Assembly: GCA_015179125.1 (NCBI GenBank)
Contig: WHVA01000469.1
Location: forward strand, 25,758 to 89,757
From: Gautieria morchelliformis
Lineage: Eukaryota > Basidiomycota > Agaricomycetes > Gomphales > Gomphaceae
Length of the DNA: 64,000 bases
Reading direction: 5' to 3'
The position numbers and the translations under genes were made by a program. Below the pieces are notes generated by a model. It did no database searches, was not told where the DNA came from, and saw only the letters and a program-made list of their open reading frames with translations. This document shows positions 21,491 to 30,991 of the stretch, piece by piece (within the stretch, counting starts at the first letter, position 1; every line of letters begins with the position of its first letter).

Positions 21491-23621
21491 GTTTCCCCAG
21501 CGGTTTCTGGTTGCGTGAATTCCCCATTGCACACATGTGGCAGGCGGCGCAGTAGTCTGTCACGTCCTGGTGCATGCCCAGCCACCATGCATTGCTTCTG
21601 AGGTAATGAAAAGTCTTTCTCCCTCCCAGATGCGCTAACATCGAGTGTGCGTGGGAGATCAGGACTTCCCTGATGGATTCTCCGTTGGTCAGTCCGTCGG
21701 GTATGCATAGGAGCTCCAAGCCGTGCTCAGTCAGGTAATACAGGCTGTCGCGTACGCTGAAGTTGTTATACGCGTCGGGCTCCTTCTGCATCTTACTGAA
21801 GAATTTATCTTCACTATATAGGTTCCGAAGACAGTCCGGGAACTTCAAGGACGGGTGCATCATCGATACGATGTCAGAGAAGGGAGGCGGTGCATACTGT
21901 TCATCGTCTCCTGCTATTGGTAACAAGTCTGGTAGGGGTTCGTCGGACTCCTCTCTTAGAGGACTCGTCGCGTCTTGGTCATCTGTCATGGTGTGAGCGG
22001 CTCGCTCTGTTGTTACTGCGTGGGGCGGCTCAGGACCCTTGTTGCGGGATGCTTGCTGAGGTGACTTCTTCGTCATTTTCTTCGATTTTTTCTTATTGTT
22101 TTGCCGTACTTTCAGCAGTGCCGCGCGGGCCTCTTCGCTGATAGGCAGGACGGCAACCCCTCTGGCAGAGTGGTCGTCCAGGCGAGTTGCATGCGCAGTT
22201 CTTATGCGCGTGCTTGTCCTTACCGGCTGCTCCTCTGGAGCTTGGCTGGAGGCTGGCAGGCCGTTTTTGGCACGCCCTGCTCTAGTCAGCGCTGCTATTT
22301 GCAGGTCTACCTCACCCTTCACCTCAGCTCCCATGAGGAGAGGACGAGAGAGGCTTTGCAGCGATGTAGGGATCTCAGGTGTGTCGTTCTCGTGGATATA
22401 TTCTGAGTCGGCCCTGACAATTCCCCTGACAATTCCCAAGCTCTCGTTGCTGTACATGCGTGACAGTGCGTCTGCGAATATGTTGGTGGGGCCCGGGATA
22501 TATTTGATCTCAAAGGTAAAGTCACTTAGCAGATCTATCCAGCGTTGTTGGCGCGCTGACAGGTTTTTCTGCTTCATGAGGAATTCAATCGGCTTGTGAT
22601 CCGTGTAGATATCAAAGTGGATGCCTAGCAATAGGTATCTGTAGCGCTTAAGGGATTCAACCATGGCAAGTAATTCCCTTTCGTGTACAGGGTAGTTTTG
22701 CTGTGCTGAATTGAATTTTCCTGACCAGAATGCGATGATGTTGATGTTCAGAGGTTTGCCTTGTGTCACTATTCCTCCTCCCCCAGTCTGACTCACGTCT
22801 ATAGTCAGACTTACTGGGTTCTCAACGGGATCAGCCTTGTAATCGATCGGTAATCGATGTAAGTCCCGGTACTTCTGTATCGAGGATTTAATTTCCTCAA
22901 ATGCTCGTTGTTCTGTAGGGCCCCACCTCCAAACACTAGTCGCACTGGTGAGCATACTCAGCACTGAGCTGCTGAGCCGTAGCCCAGGGCAGTTATCTGA
23001 GAGATAACCGGCAATGCCCACGAATTGAGCTAGGAGCGCTTTATTCGTGGGTGTCTTCCAGTTCGCAATTTGGTCCACTTTGTGGGGATCCATGACGATT
23101 CCTTTGTCGTCTATGACATGTCCTAGTACGTCCAGTTGTCTAGCGAAAAACTGAAGTTTGTGCACGCCGGCTAAATAAATTTTTGCTTCACACAGTAGGC
23201 GCATTGCCAGACGACAGTGTTCCATGTGTTCCTTGATTGTATCTGAGTACACCATAATGTCGTCTAAGTAGACATCGAAGCATACGCCGATGTATGGAGC
23301 GAAAATGTGAGTCATCAGTGTTTGGAAGGTCGTAGGTGTGTTGCAATCACCCTGTTGCATCACCAAGCTGACCATCATTCCATCCGGTGTGTTGAACAGT
23401 GTTTTCCATACGTCATCGGGTTCAACACGCACATATTCGAAGGCATCCCTGCAGTCGATGAGTGAGCGGTAACGTCGTCGGCTCACGTTCATCAGTATGT
23501 TCTGCTGATCTGGGATAGGGCTCGCCATTTTCTTCGTGTTCACATTGCGTTCACACTCGTCGAAGACGGTACGTAGGCGTGGGGTGCCATCCGCAGCGGG
23601 CTTTTTGCTAACCATCATCAT
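21405..23621 (-). pseudogene. Gypsy-B reverse transcriptase, RNase H, linker and integrase zinc finger
   Basis: The 738-codon open frame begins within the reverse transcriptase fingers (LRTVFDECERNVNTKKM). It carries the catalytic YLDD in FDVYLDDIMVYS, then RNase H (LTIDVSQTGGGGIV, ERELLAMVESLKRY, TDHKPIEFLM, FADALSR). A linker of about 230 residues follows, rich in Lys and acidic residues (KKKSKKMTKK). The integrase zinc-binding HHCC module comes last (HAHSMLAHLGG and CAACHMC). The frame is offset from the gag-protease ORF upstream, with a stop between them. The length of the linker between RNase H and integrase is notable. Confidence 0.88.
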
Positions 23622-23672
23622 TGGTATAGCGTTGTGGCCGACGCGGTATTGCCAACGACCAGTCTTGAGATA

Positions 23673-25765
23673 TTATTCTCTTTTTGCCCGCCATTGATCC
23701 TTCATGGCCTCAGGGCATTTAGATGGCCGGTAAGAGTAATTCTTAGATTCGTCTATTATATGAATCTTATGATTGATTGCTCGTAGTGGTGGGAGCGGTG
23801 TGTCTTCTGCAGGGGTGCAGAGATCAGCCGCTTCTTGCCTCAGCTGCTCGCGCAGCTTTTCAAGCTCATCTTCTACGAAGTCCGCGGCCATTGAAGAGAT
23901 TTTGGCGACGTCTACACCATTTATGGGAGTCGCCGCATCGCTACCTATCACTACCTTGGAGGGATTAAATCCAAGGAGGATCTTGTGTTGCCACAAGAAA
24001 GGGGTCCCTAGAATAACATCGTGATTTTCCAGGTTGATCACGTCGAAACGGCGACGTTCGTGAATGGTCTGGTACGTGAAGTCTGCTTCTATGCAGCTCG
24101 TGATCATAGTTTTGGATCCTGACACGGCCATTTGGCATGGGATCGGCTTTGCCAGGTGTTGCACCGGCAGCCTGAGTTGATCTACGACGGTAGTAGAGAT
24201 AAAGTCAGATAGGGATCCGCTGTCGAGTAGTGCACGGACAGCCTTTCCAGATAAGTTGCATTCTACTATAATGGATTTTGGTACTAATCGCTGAAAATCC
24301 TTAGGTTTCGATGCGTTACGCTCTAAGGTCCGCATATTGTCTGGGTAGACTTCAGTTTCTGGCTTCTGATGAGCCCACTTCTTTTTTGTTACAGACATGC
24401 CTATCGCGTCGCAAGATATATGGTCAGGGGGGGATGGTGAGTCGTATCCCAGGTACTGGCATCTTTCAACCCATGTGTTTTCTTCTGACGCATCGACTAG
24501 ATCTTCGCCAGGGTTGGTGAGACACATCCAGGCTTTCCTGGCCATCTCTTCCGGTTCATTGCGACGGTCGTCAGCTCGTTGCAACCAGAGCGTGTCTAAT
24601 GAATCGGGGAACATGTCTGGGTGAGTGGTGTTATTATGATGGTGCATCCACTGTACATAATAAAATTCAGGTTTGAATATGTGGCCGAGTTGAACGCAGT
24701 ACGTCCGTCTCAAGAATCTATCGACGATGAGTACAGATTTCTCATCGACGTCATTGGTTAGCGGGATTGCGTTATATCTCTTTGGCCAGTCTTGATTGTC
24801 AGGGTTTTCTATGCCATCATGCGGCATGGCGTTAGAAATGCCCAAGCAAAGGTCGTTGTAGAAGCATTGCATGAAGTCGTTCGCGCGGACCGATTGTAAG
24901 AATTCTTCTTCGGAATCGTTATCTGACTCGTCGCCTGCGTTCTCAGGGGTGACTTCAGGCAGAAAACCGCTACTATCAGCGGTACTGGTAGCCGCTGTAC
25001 TGTCCGTCGGTAAGTCTAGCTCCATGCAGTTCAGCTGCAGCGCCATTTGACTATGGGCCATATCTGACGCTTCCTGTAGCTTAGCAAAGTTTACGACTGC
25101 TGCTTGGATGCCAGGAGGCCTTACTGTAGAGCGGCGAGGACAATCTCGAGATAAGTGTCTTCTTTGTTCGCAGATGAAACATTGATTATTTGCATGTAGT
25201 TCATCGTATTTTTCTGGCGTCATCTGAGGCCGTTGTATAGTAGTGCGAGGAGTACGCGGATTTGGCTGCATTACTGCAGAAGCGGGACGCGTACTGTCAG
25301 TGGCTGTTGACTGCTTAGGGCCACGCCAGCGGTTGCTTCGGATGGTGAGTGGCTGCTTATTCGTAGTTCTATTCGGCGTCTGATTCGAGCACGTCCTCCC
25401 TGTCATTGTCGTTCGATCTGCATGCGTCGTTGTGGACGCTTGCACGTCCTTGCCGGCCCGACGTAGTTCATACAGTCGTAAGGTTTCCGCGTTCTCATAT
25501 CGCTCTGCTGACAGTTCTAGGTCATCTAACGTGGAGAACTTGGGGGTAAACCCATTCTCAGTCCATTTCAGTCATAAATAAGACTGTACACCATGCCAGA
25601 ACGGCCGTATCAGCTGGAATTCGGTGATGTCAGGCAGTCGTGCCGCCATTGATCGTAGTAGGCGGAGGTATTCCTTTACGGTGCTCCTTCCTTGAACAAG
25701 TTCGTTGAAACGAGTCCTCATCTGCCTTCTAAAGGCAGGAGGACAGCAGTAGTTGAACAGGCCAT
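23673..25765 (-). pseudogene. Gypsy-B gag tail with zinc knuckle, and aspartic protease
   Basis: Upstream, 25,446-25,765 encodes the end of a retrotransposon gag domain (FNELVQGRSTVKEYLRLLRS) with one stop near 25,570. The ORF at 23,673-25,445 then carries the nucleocapsid knuckle CFICEQRRHLSRDC and a retropepsin-like protease with active site LLDSGSLSDFI and the flap-end motif VILGTPFLW. It ends near the start of reverse transcriptase (KNYSYRPSKCPE). Gag packages the RNA and the protease cuts the polyprotein. The gag N-terminus is missing because LTR-A sits at 25,766. Confidence 0.85.
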
Positions 25766-26165
25766 TGTCAAGATTGGTTTTTAGGCGTTAATATCGTGTA
25801 TTAGTGGACACAGTGAATGCCCGAATAACTTGTGCGAATAAGTATGCCGTTCGGCGAATAAGTGAACCGATGAATGTTCACGAAACAAGAGGGCTGCCCG
25901 GATGGGGCTCGCCCGATCTACAGTCGTAGCGAAATAGCTCGCGGCACTTGACGACGTAACGTGCAAGATGTCACGGAAGGGCTGTCTAAGTTTCGACGGT
26001 CCCTTCGCTGGCGAAGGTGCTCCTTTGGAGCCCTCCGCCAACAGCACGGAAAGTAGTTCGAAGGCTAAGGTAACGAAGATGAAGTATGAGAACTCACCAG
26101 TGATGCCTAAGTCCTTTGCTGGTCGAAGATAGGAATCTTCAAGGGGAGGCTCAAGACGATGATTC
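25766..26165 (-). mobile_element. LTR-A copy 3, truncated
   Basis: It starts at the family terminus TGTCAAGATTGG inside gypsy-B gag and follows copy 2 closely for about 400 bp. It then breaks off at GACGATGAT, in the middle of the LTR. Confidence 0.85.
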
Positions 26166-26222
26166 ACATGTACATTCCTCAGTTAAATTATCATACGTCG
26201 TCCATCTTGTGCAAACTTGACC
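26166..26222 (+). repeat. Inverted 57-bp LTR-A fragment
   Basis: This segment is the reverse complement of LTR-A sequence that should lie just downstream of the break in copy 3 (compare about 19,123-19,181). It is followed at once by transposase coding sequence, so a local inversion and deletion scrambled the LTR. Confidence 0.8.
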
Positions 26223-26224
26223 TT

Positions 26225-26921
26225 GGGTCCAGACGCACTCAAAGCTTTGGACATGAATAAGTCAGATGGCGGGAAGCAGCGTAGACAGCGTGACACGGTC
26301 ATCCCCGAATCCAATCCAGCTGCGGAGCATTGAGGAAAGCTACAGAAGATGACACTTCCAGATGGCAGACCAAAAGGTTTGGAACGTGTTCTTACAGAAC
26401 GTGGTTTTGATGTTCGTAAGATGCGTGCCAAGTGTGCACCAGTATGCCCGTTTGAAAATACTCATTGCTGCATGGGCCGCCTCCTCAGCAAACAGGATGA
26501 TTTCACGAATCAACAGTCTATGCTTGAGGCTCTTATCAAGAAAGCTGGGCATGAATGCATCTTCCTGCCCAAGTTCTACTGCGAGCTCAATCCAATCGAG
26601 ATGGTAAGTTCAAGGTTGCGTAGTAATTTTATTAAGTCTGACTATGGTGAACTACAGTACTGGGGATGGGTCAAGTATCATTATCGGGAGGTACCCAAGC
26701 AAACCTTCGCAGAAGCGAAGGAGATCGCGTTGCAATATCTTAATGCATGCCCTACTGATGTGATCCGGCGGTTTATCAATCGGTCCTGGCGGTTCATGAG
26801 TGCATACCGAATGGGGCTTACTGGTAACGCTGCCGCATGGGCCGTCAGGAAGCAAAAACAACATCGGCAGGTTTCAAACAGGGCAATGATGTCAATTGAT
26901 GCTGTTCTGAACCCGGTTTAG
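26225..26921 (+). pseudogene. DDE transposase remnant, IS630/Tc1/mariner-like
   Basis: The frame reads from an open left edge (LGPDALKALDMNKSDGG), crosses a TGA near 26,330, and continues to a stop at 26,921. The conserved end of the DDE domain is visible as CIFLPKFYCELNPIEM, followed after a 54-nt GT-AG intron (26,604-26,657) by YWGWVKYHYREVPK. A conserved tail follows (CPTDVIRRFINRSWRFMSAYRMGLTG). NPIE-M/F-WG is the usual third catalytic block of this superfamily. The N-terminal DNA-binding part and the first catalytic block are absent, cut by LTR-A. Terminal inverted repeats were not found. The product would have been a cut-and-paste transposase. Confidence 0.75.
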
Positions 26922-27219
26922 CATACATATTTTTCAAAATTTTGGTCCAAAAATTTGGGCCACCCTCAAAAGTTACAGGAAAAATACAAAAGATGTGTTT
27001 TCTGATGTATTTTGACCCGCTGAATCCAATTCTGAACTCAGTTTGTCCAAAAAAATTCCCAATCACAAGATAATAAATTGGTGGACTTTGATTGTCCGCA
27101 ACTGTATCTCAGCTCAGTATGCCAATTGAATTGCGGAAGAGTGCTTCAGCGCTTGTTACATAATTTTGGCACCGACGGCAACGATCAAGCTCGTCGAGCA
27201 TAAGATAACGATTGTGTGG
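26922..27219. other. Unassigned 3' flank of the transposase
   Basis: AT-rich non-coding sequence, possibly the end of the DNA transposon. I could not pair an inverted repeat because the other end is deleted. Confidence 0.3.
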
Positions 27220-27440
27220 TCTGCACTTTCATGACTTTGTGGATTCGACACTCATCTAACCACCTCAATCGTTTTATAATCGGCTTTTCGCCTTCTATCC
27301 TTCACAGACTTGGTCTACAGAATACGGCACACAACGCCCGTTCTAACTGTCGCAGATGTTGGCCTGGTGGGATGTAGTAGGGTGATGTCTGGACATGAGG
27401 TTAGAGCTCAGTTTCTTTATATTACATGTTGGGCCCACGA
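27220..27440. repeat. Degenerate repeat E, copy 1
   Basis: It shares, in the same order, TGACTTTGTGG..., CTTCACAGACT... and TGGTGGGATGTAGT with the copy at 28,565-28,790. Divergence is high, so duplication is old. No coding frame is conserved. Confidence 0.55.
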
Positions 27441-28430
27441 TGCATGCCATCAACATCCAGGGGCATTGTCTGGTGCATTTGAACCCGTTGTAAATCGCTC
27501 CTCAAGCATCTAATTCTCATTATCAGCTGACCGTCACCTTGTTCCCATCACCTTATATAAAGCGCCAACAATAGCCGAGCCACAGTCCACCGTGCCGGGC
27601 CACATTCATGAAGTTACTTACCTTCGTTGAGAGTCTATTATTACTGCTTACTCTATACTACCTTAAAAGCGAACGCTTTTGATTTGACTATCCCTTGAGT
27701 TTACCCGCTTGGCGGCGTTCGAAGACCGCGTGACGTTCCAAAATGCATGTCATTACAATCTTCCTCGCTAGGCCTCAAGGTTTCGCACATAGAAGCATTC
27801 CGTATCACCTGACTGGATATTCCCTTCACTTCGAGAGACTCTAGACCAGTATCCATCTGCTCAGTATCCTGATCGGAAAAAACCGTATTAGCATAGGTTC
27901 GGGGAAAACACGCCCAAGATTAGATGAGAAGGCATGGGGTAGGGCACTGGGGTTTGCACTCGTACAGGCCACGACGAAAACATCACAGTACGAAAGGGAG
28001 GGTTTCTATAACCAAAAATGCCCCTTCTAGTTGCTCAATTATACTCTCCGACCTTTCTCATGAAGTCGTACCCAGGCGAGTGCGCGAGACGGAAACTGGG
28101 GTGTTGGAAAGAAGTGTGGCATACCTGCTGATACGCACTGACGGCCTTGTCTACCGTCGTGCGGAGGCGAGCGAGGAATAAGGCAGAGAGAATGCCACAC
28201 GAGCCTGTTACAACGATGACATCGAAATAATCACATCTTCCACTCACTGTTTCTTTTTGTGAGACTCTTTTCGTGTGTGACGGACACCTCTCCACATGAG
28301 AGCCGGAGAGGAGAGGCATCGACCCTCAAATGCCGCCTCCGAACGATCAGAGAGCGAGAAGATGAATACTCCGTTCCACGCCGAGCAGAGACGTTAGCCA
28401 CAAAATTAGACAGAAGGTGGTAAAGTTAGA
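27441..28430. other. Unassigned sequence
   Basis: No gene is supported. Short frames on both strands lack motifs. TATA-like TTATATAAAG occurs at about 27,553. Confidence 0.35.
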
Positions 28431-28436
28431 CTCATG

Positions 28437-28830
28437 GGAGAGCACAGCACTCATGGTGGAGAACGAGGTGCAAGCCGTACTAGGCCGTTGCGGAGCTCCA
28501 GCTACTCGCCTGTTTTGGAACGCGGCACATGCCGTCGGCATGTGCCGCGCTCAGGCAAAACGCACCGGTATGCACTTCCGTGACTTTGTGGCTTGTGGCT
28601 TCGACATTTATCTAACCTCACCCTGGTCATTTTATAACCTCTGGCTGTCCTGACATTCTTCACAGACTGGCGAATACTATAGAACACAACACAAAGGCTG
28701 TTCTAGTTGTCCCAGACTCCAGTGATGTCGGCCTCCCTGGTGGGATGTAGTGCGATGTTTGGACTTGAGGTCGGAGGTCAGTTTGTATTCTGTTCCTCTT
28801 TTGTATCACGATGCATTTCACCAAATTTCA
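28437..28830. repeat. Degenerate repeat E, copy 2, with a 29-nt perfect palindrome
   Basis: This copy resembles 27,220-27,440 in its right part and 29,450-29,590 in its left part (CTCCAGCTACTCGCC... then CTTCCGTGACT...). Inside it, 28,521-28,549 is a perfect inverted repeat with 14-bp arms CGCGGCACATGCCG around one T; the other copies lack it. Confidence 0.6.
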
Positions 28831-29419
28831 TCAACATCCAGATGTACTGTCGGTTCCAAGTCCAGCCACGACAGAATCTACAGCCCACCGTGTCAGAAGT
28901 ACATTTCATGTTATTTTCTGGCAGGGCCGATAGCATGGTTCGGTAGTGTTTTTATGTCTGATCTATCCAACATACTGAAACATCAAGGATGGCAATCGAG
29001 CCAAGACATTGAGAAGACTTCAACTCTCAATGTCCGGAGACTAGAGACAAGGGCGGCCCCCATTTAGAGAAATGAAAAAGACTTCTTCATGCCACAGCCG
29101 GGAAGTCAGCAATAGGTTGGTCGTACGTATTGACACACCATCTCAAAGTCGATGCCTGGATCTGATCGCCGGACTCTGTCGTGGATGGGTATTGATTTCT
29201 CTCGGGATTGCTCCCAGAATGTGAGTGTTTACATTTAGAGGGAGATGAATGGTGAACAAGTTGTCACCGGAACAGGAACAGCGTTTCTAGGTTGCATGAT
29301 GAGTTAACAACTCAGTTGTGCACGGCTCGGTAAGTCCGCATGGACTCCTGTATTCTATGTACCCTGGTGTATGAACTAACACTGGTCATGTTCTGACGGG
29401 ATTGTAACGATGACACCCC
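28831..29419. other. Unassigned sequence
   Basis: No gene is supported; no motif or splice pattern is visible in either strand. Confidence 0.35.
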
Positions 29420-29600
29420 AACAGCGCGACAAGGGAAAGCACAGCCATCAGTGGGAAAGGGTAGTACTGAATGAGATGATGTTCCGCAACTGCAGATATT
29501 GTGCTCCAGCCGCTCGCCCGTTTGGCACTGTACCGAGTTCTTGTCTCGCACAGAACGTCTGTGGTCTCCACTTCCGTGACTATGGCTTCGAACTGGTCTC
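29420..29600. repeat. Degenerate repeat E, copy 3
   Basis: CTCCAGCCGCTCGCCCG and CTTCCGTGACTATGGC align with 28,490-28,600. This copy runs straight into the P450 scrap, so the repeat may derive from the 5' side of a duplicated P450 gene. Confidence 0.5.
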
Positions 29601-29635
29601 AAGCCTACTTATTTTGCGTTGGCTTTCCGCAACAT

Positions 29636-29763
29636 CCTCGGCATCCTCCAGGACCCACGCCCTCTCCCCCGCCCAGGCGGCCGCCGACGCCTCCTTCATT
29701 GTCATCGCGGGCACCGACACGGTCACCCAGGGAAGCACCGCCCTGCTGCGCTACGTTATCTAG
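29636..29763 (+). pseudogene. Cytochrome P450 fragment (helix I exon)
   Basis: The frame encodes LSPAQAAADASFIVIAGTDT and then a TALLRYVI end and stop. AGTDT is the oxygen-activation motif of helix I ([AG]GxDT), and the preceding LSPxQAxADAS is typical of Agaricomycete P450s. Only about 40 residues survive; no haem-binding Cys region or other exon was found nearby. A complete enzyme would be a membrane-bound haem monooxygenase, but this is a relic. Confidence 0.6.
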
Positions 29764-30507
29764 GAACATGCAAGGCGTAGCCGCGAGGAGGTGCAGGACG
29801 AGTTTAGGTGGAGAGGGACGTGGGCCGCCTGGCACGCATCGATGCATCTGGTTTCCCGATTCAAATCCTGATTCCTGGGACCGTGACGTGCTCGATCTGG
29901 TCGATACAAGCGCGATCGTACGCGCGGACCTTTGCCGACCTCGATCCGCCCCTGATCGACAGGCTCTTTGATGCTCTTCATTGACGCTTGCTTCTTTGAT
30001 GGTGTGCCTGGTTCTGTATGACTGATCAAGTAATAGAATGTAGATTCAGAAGTAATATGGGGCACGTGCTCGCGTATCACGGAGCTTCTTACACCTACAT
30101 GATAAGCGCTTGTGCTTATCTAGCCGCCCTGTTCAGAAGCAGATGGCGTGTATCTAAATATAGTCACGAAGGCGACATCGCCACGTGCACCCGCCATTCA
30201 GTAGCCCTTCCAACATAGTCTGCCTTCGCTCGCTCTCAAATATCATTGATTCTCGATTACCTACTCCCCACCAACACTTTGTCGTCGACATCCTCATGTC
30301 TCCCACGCACTAGGACGTCGACGCGCAGCCCCATTCACGATTATCATCGCTGTTCTCACCGTCGTCAGCAGCGATGGGTCCTGGTGACAGGTAGTGTTTC
30401 AGTGAGTAGACTTCATGCTCTTGTCAGGTTATTACCACGAGTTCCTTTTATCAGATACGAGTGCAATGCAGTCCCTTTCGAGTATAAGGAGATATAACTT
30501 GGACAAC
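29764..30507. other. Unassigned sequence
   Basis: No gene is supported. Short frames such as 29,501-29,971 continue the P450 region in the wrong frame and are not believable. Confidence 0.35.
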
Positions 30508-30600
30508 GACACGGACGTTGATGATGGTATACAGAGCCTGATCCCATTTGTGAGTGCATACCCTGCCGGTGAGCCGAAGATTCCAAGTCGCGTCAGACCC
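30508..30600. repeat. Dispersed repeat D, left half, interrupted by the KDZ transposon
   Basis: GGTATACAGAGCCTG... to CGTCAGACCC matches 17,120-17,210. The match stops at the target duplication of the KDZ element, and the right half of the repeat resumes at 36,765. Confidence 0.75.
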
Positions 30601-30608
30601 CGCACTCT

Positions 30609-30653
30609 CAAAATTACGGCGCTGCGGGGAAAACCGCCATGGCCGCCATGGCC
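30609..30653 (+). repeat. Left terminal inverted repeat of the KDZ transposon
   Basis: It begins CAAAATTACGGCGCTGCGGG and continues through GCCATGGCCG. Aligned with the reverse complement of 36,714-36,756 it is roughly 80-85% identical, and both ends give 6 bases between the target duplication and TACGGCG. Confidence 0.8.
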
Positions 30654-30745
30654 ATCACGTGAGTTTCGGAATTGCCCGCCGCCCATAACCCACAGGACAT
30701 CATAATTGACTACCGTTTTACATCACGTGAGGGGCACGTGCCGGC
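30654..30745. promoter_or_regulatory. Subterminal CACGTG motifs
   Basis: CACGTG occurs near 30,656, 30,724 and 30,735, twice in the longer form CATCACGTGAG. Repeated subterminal motifs often serve as transposase binding sites; CACGTG is also a bHLH site. Function is inferred only. Confidence 0.4.
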
Positions 30746-30991
30746 CAACGCGTCAACGCGTACATCATTCCTCATCTGCGGCGATGCCGTACAACTGCGT
30801 CAGGTCTCATTATCTGTGTATCTAATCACCGCCAATATATATTATTAATTGTTCCAATGAGGCGTACATGTGTAGTGGTGCATGTTTCCGGAAAGTCCGC
30901 CGAATACCCACTTAAAAGCTGAAGCTACACTCCCATATCCTCCAGCGCACTTGCTACAGCTTTCCTTTCCCACTAGCCCTTGACTTAACAA

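Larger units (their letters stand above)
18249..25765 (-). mobile_element. Gypsy-B: Ty3/gypsy retrotransposon remnant
   Basis: The minus strand holds, from right to left, the gag tail, zinc knuckle, protease, reverse transcriptase, RNase H, a long linker, integrase, and a third ORF after pol. The 5' end is cut at 25,765 by an LTR-A copy inside gag, so the 5' LTR and gag start are lost. A second LTR-A (18,711-19,739) interrupts the third ORF. The element lacks LTR-A-type termini of its own, so its LTR family is not known. Confidence 0.85.

Noticed and set aside
22096-22599. 167-aa plus-strand ORF opposite gypsy-B pol
   Set aside because: It is the antisense of the RNase H and linker region with no recognisable domain.
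18711-26165. LTR-A copies 2 and 3 as the two terminal LTRs of gypsy-B
   Set aside because: Copy 3 starts inside gag codons with no primer-binding site or leader, and coding sense continues across copy 2 into ORF3. Both are insertions.
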